From Candidatus Nanoanaerosalina archaeon (GTDB taxonomy: Archaea > Nanohalarchaeota > Nanosalinia > Nanosalinales > Nanoanaerosalinaceae): a DNA stretch of 10,336 bases. How positions within the stretch are numbered: the first letter of the stretch is position 1; each line of letters begins with the position of its first letter. Of this stretch, positions 6,222 through 10,336 are shown in pieces. The stretch lies in the NCBI GenBank assembly GCA_022729275.1, contig JALDAH010000031.1:1-10336 (forward strand), read 5' to 3'. Position numbers and translations under genes: made by a program. The notes below the pieces were generated by a model. That model was not told the origin of the DNA and did not search any database. It was given only the letters and a program-made list of their open reading frames with translations.

Positions 6222-7020
6222 CTTTTAAGGTCTTTGCCACCTTACTGAAAACGCTTTTTCCACTTATTTTTTTGAACATTTCAAGGTTTAACTCGGGTTT
6301 CATCTGGACTATTGTATCCTCGACTATTCTGGCCCTGCAGATATCAGCACCTATGGATTCAGCGGCTTTTCTTATCTCTTCTTTCTGATCCACTGAGATG
6401 GTATGGTAAGTCCTTGTTACATCTTTCTCCTCCCAGTCACCTTCTAATTTTAGCGATATTATGGTTCCATCAATGTAGAGAATATCGAAGATAGTTCCCT
6501 CTATAAATTCCTGTGTTAAGAGATAATTCGTACCGTACTCAATTCTCTCGGCGAATTTTTCAAGTTCATCAGTATTATCTATCTTTGCAATATCTTTTCT
6601 CTTGAAATTTTCGTACATCTTGGCCACTGCAGGAAATTTGATGTTTTTTTCCACAGAAGTAAGACCTTTTTCGCTTGGTAAAGCTATGGTGTTGGGTATT
6701 TTTGCCCCTTTCTCCTTCAGTACTTTGAAGAGGTAGTGTTTTTTTGTTAATATGTGGAAAGTATTGGGTTTCAAGTTGGCATTCACGCTTTCTTCCTGAA
6801 GCGCTTCAAGCAGAACCCTCGAATATATTGATGCTTTTGGCTCTGGTTCAAGGTAGACCGCATCAAATTCTTCTTTGATGTTCCTGTCTTGCAGTTTGAT
6901 CTTTGGCTCGGTTCCGGAATTTATCGATATATCTGCAAGTGAATGGTATTCAACATTTTCGAACTCTCCTTTAAAGTCTTCAAATTTCTCGGGGTTATTC
7001 GTCAGCACCAGTAAATTCAT
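6208..7020 (-). CDS. Degenerate ATP-grasp protein, partner of the RimK-like ligase
   Basis: This 270-residue protein aligns with the downstream RimK-like ligase over its whole length but has lost key residues. Recognisable parts are LTKKHYLFKVLKEKGAKIPN (91-110), FPAVAK with K134, QEFIEG (170-175) and the C-terminal ELN (243-245). The glycine loop is replaced by MYENFKRKD, the magnesium Asp (D247 in the partner) aligns with R231, and the Pro-Gly after ELN is missing. It probably binds ATP poorly or not at all. The start is ATG at 7020, preceded by AGGAGGTGA; upstream codons to 7143 belong to the overlapping channel gene. It overlaps that gene by 26 bases and the next by 14, so the three are translationally coupled. 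A regulatory subunit, a heterodimer partner or a substrate-specific variant are all possible. Confidence 0.75.
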   Translation of the reverse strand: MNLLVLTNNPEKFEDFKGEFENVEYHSLADISINSGTEPKIKLQDRNIKEEFDAVYLEPEPKASIYSRVLLEALQEESVNANLKPNTFHILTKKHYLFKVLKEKGAKIPNTIALPSEKGLTSVEKNIKFPAVAKMYENFKRKDIAKIDNTDELEKFAERIEYGTNYLLTQEFIEGTIFDILYIDGTIISLKLEGDWEEKDVTRTYHTISVDQKEEIRKAAESIGADICRARIVEDTIVQMKPELNLEMFKKISGKSVFSKVAKTLKGDSD

Positions 7021-8584
7021 CGAGCTTCTTTTCACCTCCTTTTCTTGACTCAGCTTTCCAGACCCTTCTAACGTTCTCCGAGTTCCATTTCTCCAAGAAA
7101 TCATCCGCTGATTCCGGGAACACGTTTTTGAGTATCCTTCCACTTCTCATTATTTTTCCAAGCTGTAGCTCCAGGTTCTTTGATAACTGTTCGTAGAACC
7201 CTATATCTGAATATATAAGGTTGTTCTCTATTCTCCAGTATGCCCTTGTATCTTTCGGTGCGAGCACGATATACCCTCTTTCTCTTCCCTCGAACTCTGA
7301 CATGGCTTCTCTTAGTTCTTTGTCATCCACGTAGTATACTCCTCCGGTTCCTGTATGTGAACTTGGATCTATTATCAGTATTTCTTTTCCTTCTACACCC
7401 ATAGCAAGACTGTAGTGACCTTTGGATGCATTCGGGAAAAGAACAGGTTTGGCGAAGTTTGCTATTATTAGAGCTCCGTCATTGAACCATGTTTTGAACT
7501 CCTCACTCAGATCAGTTATGTTCCTATTTTCCACAAATGCTCCTTTGACACCTTTGTTAGTTAGCTGTTCGATAGCATTTATGAGTTCAGGAGGTTCAAC
7601 TCCCTTATTTAGCTCTGTACCAGAAACTTTTGCTAACCTCTCCTGATGTATATTGTATCCAAAAACTGCTAAAGCCATTTCAGCTGATGCAGGTCCACAG
7701 TGAGAAGGCTCCTGAGCAACAAAATAGTTTTTAATATCTTCAAGGGTTTCTATATCTGCCTTAACTCTTTTGAACATTATGTTCTTGTCCATGAGGTTCT
7801 TGTTCGGTGTCACCATGAAGTAACCCTTGTCGGTGGCTATAGTAGTTGAGAACGTGGATATGTCTCTTATTTCACCCGATTCTCCATCTATCTTGACGTT
7901 GTTACCTCTCTTGATGACATCGGATGTTTTGAGGTAAATTTGACCCGCATAATTCTGAACAAGGTTTTTAAAACCAAAAAAAGCAAGGAAACCTAGTACA
8001 ACAACTACGGTATAAGAAGCAGCTCTTAAAGTGGTTTCAATTATCTGTGTGGGTACTCCTAACTGCGTTATAGCAATTTCTAAAGCTACAAGGTAAAGAA
8101 AAATCTTTAAAGTCTTGAAAAATATATCTATACCTTGTGAAGCAAACCCCATGTCTTTTGCATATTTTTTAAGGCCCAGGGTTTCAAGAAAACTTTTTAG
8201 AAAGTTTATCAAGATGTTTATTAGTATAAAACCCAGTATAAATATTAATGTTCCTGAAAGTATAGAGGGTATGTAGTTCAGCACCTGTGTTAGCAACTGG
8301 TTGGTAGCTCCAGCATTGATATACAGGAGTGCAAGAACAATTGTGATAACAGAAACTGTATACTCTATGTATTTGTAAGGGGTTCGCATTTTCTCTCTTT
8401 TTATCTCTTCAACATTCTCTCCTCCCCTGTATCTCGAAATTTTCTTAGCGATCTTAACCAGTATCTGAGCCATTAAGTAACCCAGCAACAATATAAGAAG
8501 CGTTATAGCTATCTGAACTATTATGGGCTGTTCTGCTCCCAGAAATAACTGATCGAGATCAATGGATCGTATAAACTCTATCAT
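6995..8584 (-). CDS. MscS-like mechanosensitive channel fused to a C39-like cysteine peptidase
   Basis: This 529-residue fusion combines a channel and a peptidase. About five membrane helices are seen, near residues 21-47, 73-92, 105-130, 155-177 and 189-207. Residues 195-270 follow the MscS pattern: a pore-lining segment (GFKNLVQNYAGQI), then the beta domain with VIKRGNNVKIDGESGEI and VTPNKNLMDKNI. Residues 283-430 are a papain-like C39-type domain with Q291 and C296 in AQEPSHCGPAS, H390 in KGHYSLAMG and D406 in LIIDPSS, a full Cys-His-Asp set with the oxyanion Gln. In MscS the beta domain is cytoplasmic, so the peptidase should face the cytosol. Residues 445-529 are a charged helical tail without a recognised fold. 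It is first of three overlapping genes, ahead of the two ATP-grasp genes. It could be an osmotically gated peptidase; that is inference. A frameshift joining two genes is unlikely because the linker is short and in frame. Confidence 0.85.
   Translation of the reverse strand: MIEFIRSIDLDQLFLGAEQPIIVQIAITLLILLLGYLMAQILVKIAKKISRYRGGENVEEIKREKMRTPYKYIEYTVSVITIVLALLYINAGATNQLLTQVLNYIPSILSGTLIFILGFILINILINFLKSFLETLGLKKYAKDMGFASQGIDIFFKTLKIFLYLVALEIAITQLGVPTQIIETTLRAASYTVVVVLGFLAFFGFKNLVQNYAGQIYLKTSDVIKRGNNVKIDGESGEIRDISTFSTTIATDKGYFMVTPNKNLMDKNIMFKRVKADIETLEDIKNYFVAQEPSHCGPASAEMALAVFGYNIHQERLAKVSGTELNKGVEPPELINAIEQLTNKGVKGAFVENRNITDLSEEFKTWFNDGALIIANFAKPVLFPNASKGHYSLAMGVEGKEILIIDPSSHTGTGGVYYVDDKELREAMSEFEGRERGYIVLAPKDTRAYWRIENNLIYSDIGFYEQLSKNLELQLGKIMRSGRILKNVFPESADDFLEKWNSENVRRVWKAESRKGGEKKLDEFTGADE
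7032..7040 (-). promoter_or_regulatory. Strong Shine-Dalgarno site for the degenerate ATP-grasp gene
   Basis: The minus strand reads AGGAGGTGA, a full complement of the usual archaeal 16S 3' end. It lies inside the channel-peptidase gene, 11 bases before the ATG at 7020. It fixes that start and shows that the second gene is meant to be translated efficiently. Confidence 0.75.
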
Positions 8585-8620
8585 CTTTTTGTTCCCCCCA
8601 GAAATATGATTTATTTTTGC

Positions 8621-8632
8621 TCATTTAAAACC
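8621..8632 (-). promoter_or_regulatory. TATA-like box ahead of the channel-peptidase operon
   Basis: The minus strand reads GGTTTTAAATGA, centred about 43 bases before the ATG at 8584, within the 57-base gap behind aIF2 gamma. A transcript would have a leader near 17 bases containing GGGGGG (8599-8594), a possible weak ribosome site. Read-through from the translation genes is also possible. Confidence 0.4.
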
Positions 8633-8641
8633 TTTCTGAAA

Positions 8642-9847
8642 CTACTTGGTTATCCCATATCCCACAAGACGCCATCTGGATCCTATCCTCCTTGATATGG
8701 CAACTCTTTCTCCTTTTTCAACACAAACAGGTCTGTTGAGCGTTACTTTAACATTACTACCTGCCTGGGTAACCAAACCTGATGTCTTCGCTGTTCCAAC
8801 GTTTAGAAGAAGAGGTTCTTTTTCTTTGATGTTTTCAACTTTCTCAGCGTCTTCTGAACCGACAGCTCTATCTAAAAGTGTTACTTTCATCTCTAGTTTG
8901 TTTTTTACATCCGGTAGTTTGTTTTTCTTACCCAAAATGTTTCCGGCCAGATTATCTGATTTTGTGAGTGCAGGATCAAGCTCTGTCTCCACTGCTGATA
9001 GTCCTCCTGGTTTTGCAACCTGAATTGATTCTCCTCCACTGATGATATTAATTATAGTTGTATTTATGGGCTTCCATTTCTTACCGTCTTTTCTTCCAGG
9101 TCTTATCTCTATCTCATCTCCTTTTTTAAGATGGCCTTTTATCACTGATCCTCCAAGGACACCTCCTTTCAAATTCTTTATGGATGTTTCGGGTTTGTTT
9201 ATATCGAAGCTTCTGGCCACTAACATCTGAGGATCTGCATCTTCATCCCTTTCTGGTGTTGGTATAGTTTCCTGGATTGCCTCTATGAGTTTGTTTATAT
9301 TGGTGCTGTGCTGTGCTGAAACCGGTATTATAGGAGCATCTTCTGCCGTGCTACCCTTGATGAACTTCTTTATCTGCCTGTAGTTCTTTATAGCATCCTC
9401 CTTTGAAACAAGATCTATCTTGTTCTGGACTATCACTATATTTTCCACCCCTGCGATGTTCAAGGCCTCGAGGTGTTCTCTTGTCTGAGGCTGAGGACAT
9501 TTTTCTGCAGCAGATATAAGTAAAATAGCTCCATCCATAATGCTTGCTCCAGAAAGAACGTTTGCCATAAGTGTCTCGTGACCTGGCGCATCAACTAAAG
9601 AGACCGTTCTCAATGTCTCTGTTTCTCCACCACACTCACATTTTTCATTTACAGCATACTCTTCGCAATCCTTGCATTTCCTTAGAACCACATCAGCGTA
9701 ACCTATACGTATTGTGATACCTCTTCTAAGTTCCTCTGAATGTTTATCAGTCCATTTACCTGAGAGAGCTCTAGTTAAAGTGGTTTTTCCATGATCTACA
9801 TGACCCACAAGTCCTATGTTTACTTCAGGTAACAGGTTTTTTGACAT
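8642..9847 (-). CDS. eif2g: Translation initiation factor aIF2 subunit gamma
   Basis: This is the GTP-binding core of the archaeal initiation factor that brings initiator Met-tRNA to the small ribosomal subunit. It has 401 residues, normal for the family. GTPase motifs are G1 GHVDHGKT at 15-22, switch I RRGITI at 41-46, G3 DAPGH at 86-90, G4 NKID at 142-145 and G5 SAQ at 177-179. The knuckle with C58, C61, C70 and C72 is the zinc-binding insertion found in aIF2 gamma, which separates it from EF-Tu and SelB. The C-terminal half holds the two beta-barrel domains (for example VKGHLKKGDEIEIRPG, in which the first V is I in this protein). It starts 5 bases behind the eS6 stop, an arrangement seen widely in archaea. 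Function is firmly assigned. Confidence 0.97.
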   Translation of the reverse strand: MSKNLLPEVNIGLVGHVDHGKTTLTRALSGKWTDKHSEELRRGITIRIGYADVVLRKCKDCEEYAVNEKCECGGETETLRTVSLVDAPGHETLMANVLSGASIMDGAILLISAAEKCPQPQTREHLEALNIAGVENIVIVQNKIDLVSKEDAIKNYRQIKKFIKGSTAEDAPIIPVSAQHSTNINKLIEAIQETIPTPERDEDADPQMLVARSFDINKPETSIKNLKGGVLGGSVIKGHLKKGDEIEIRPGRKDGKKWKPINTTIINIISGGESIQVAKPGGLSAVETELDPALTKSDNLAGNILGKKNKLPDVKNKLEMKVTLLDRAVGSEDAEKVENIKEKEPLLLNVGTAKTSGLVTQAGSNVKVTLNRPVCVEKGERVAISRRIGSRWRLVGYGITK

Positions 9848-9852
9848 CTCTT

Positions 9853-10254
9853 TTAGCTCTCTTCCTCTTCTTGTTCTGAGTTTTCATCTTCACCTAAAAG
9901 TTTTTCTATATCCTTTGAGCCATTTTCAACAACTTTAGTGTTCAACTGAACTATGTCGTCGGAAACAGTATTACCTCTCATAGTTTTTCTTCTTTTTTCA
10001 CCTTTCTCAAGGTTTTTGACTCCTGTACCTCCTTCCACAAGTACTTTTCTCCTTGCTGTTCCAAGAAGGTTTTTCTTCATAGGGAAACCATCTTTATCAC
10101 TTCCACCGGTTATCTTGAGCTTGTAACCGTCGAGTCCGACAACACTTCCGTCAAACTCTTGCCCTATTCTTTTTCCATTTACAGCGTTTGTCTGGTTTCC
10201 ATCTATGTCAACAGAATAAGTTTTTCCGTTCTGAGCTCCTATTATTATCTGCAT
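9853..10254 (-). CDS. rps6e: Ribosomal protein eS6 (S6e)
   Basis: This is a small-subunit ribosomal protein shared by archaea and eukaryotes but absent from bacteria. It has 133 residues, a normal archaeal length without the eukaryotic kinase-target tail. Signatures are GGSDKDGFPM at 50-59 and the basic stretch KGEKRRKTMRGNTVS at 84-98, followed by IVQLN. The last 15 residues are strongly acidic (GEDENSEQEEEES). The start at 10254 is supported by GAGGTG six bases upstream. It is co-transcribed with aIF2 gamma, whose start codon lies 5 bases beyond its stop; the final purine-rich codons could serve as the ribosome site for that gene. Confidence 0.96.
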   Translation of the reverse strand: MQIIIGAQNGKTYSVDIDGNQTNAVNGKRIGQEFDGSVVGLDGYKLKITGGSDKDGFPMKKNLLGTARRKVLVEGGTGVKNLEKGEKRRKTMRGNTVSDDIVQLNTKVVENGSKDIEKLLGEDENSEQEEEES

Positions 10255-10260
10255 ATATTA

Positions 10261-10266
10261 CACCTC
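10261..10266 (-). promoter_or_regulatory. Shine-Dalgarno site for eS6
   Basis: The minus strand reads GAGGTG, 6 bases before the ATG at 10254. This indicates a leadered transcript, unlike the short-leader genes elsewhere in the window. Confidence 0.65.
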
Positions 10267-10327
10267 TGCTCAGTACTAGAACCTTTCTCGGTTTTTTCCC
10301 GGAGCATTCAATTGTTTCCTTTACAAA

Positions 10328-10336
10328 CTTTTTAAA
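10328..10336 (-). promoter_or_regulatory. Possible TATA-like box of the eS6-aIF2 gamma operon
   Basis: The minus strand reads TTTAAAAAG at the window edge, about 75-80 bases before the eS6 start, implying a leader of about 50 bases. Transcription could also come from a gene outside the window. Confidence 0.25.

Noticed and set aside
7021..7143. 41-residue extension of the degenerate ATP-grasp protein
   Set aside because: It overlaps the channel-peptidase tail in another frame and has unlike composition; AGGAGGTGA points to the ATG at 7020.
7295..7740. C39 domain as a bacteriocin-exporter leader peptidase
   Set aside because: It is joined to MscS, not to an ABC transporter, and no double-glycine precursor peptide gene is seen nearby.
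1..10336. CRISPR arrays, insertion sequences, attachment sites
   Set aside because: No regularly spaced repeats, transposase-like protein or tRNA 3'-end duplication was seen on reading either strand.

Overview
The window is archaeal and A+T-rich. It carries ribosomal protein eS6 and translation initiation factor aIF2 gamma side by side. It also has an intron-less tRNA-Gly with A at the discriminator position, and TATA-like boxes placed for short or absent leaders. Genes inside operons instead show strong Shine-Dalgarno sites (GGAGGT, AGGAGGTGA). The lineage cannot be fixed from sequence alone. Compact overlapping genes and several small secreted or membrane proteins would suit a DPANN archaeon, possibly nanohaloarchaeal, but this is a weak guess.

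Bases 1-1497 (+) hold the end of a zinc/manganese-type ABC importer operon: an ATPase with a His-rich tail and a translationally coupled permease. Bases 1510-2876 hold small accessory genes: a secreted cysteine-containing protein (-), a 61-residue charged protein (+) and a small nucleotidyltransferase-fold protein (+). The first two diverge from a spacer with a palindrome and a larger inverted repeat. Bases 2889-3241 hold a two-helix membrane protein and tRNA-Gly(CCC), both on the minus strand.

Bases 3296-5316 (+) are a two-gene set: an M14-type zinc deacylase of the AstE/aspartoacylase family and a P-loop NTPase resembling the BioD/DUF1611 type. Facing it, bases 8584-5328 (-) are a tightly overlapping three-gene operon: an MscS-like channel fused to a C39-like cysteine peptidase, a degenerate ATP-grasp protein and an intact RimK-like ATP-grasp ligase. 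Bases 10254-8642 (-) are the eS6-aIF2 gamma translation pair, which lies just upstream of that operon on the same strand.

The most interesting part is 3296-8584. An amide-forming ATP-grasp ligase sits in an overlapping operon with a degenerate relative and a channel-tethered peptidase, and faces a second amide hydrolase. This resembles known groupings of RimK-type ligases with peptidases, which make and remove amino-acid tags or small peptides. Here the peptidase is built into a membrane channel. The joint function is inferred; the individual domain calls rest on visible motifs.
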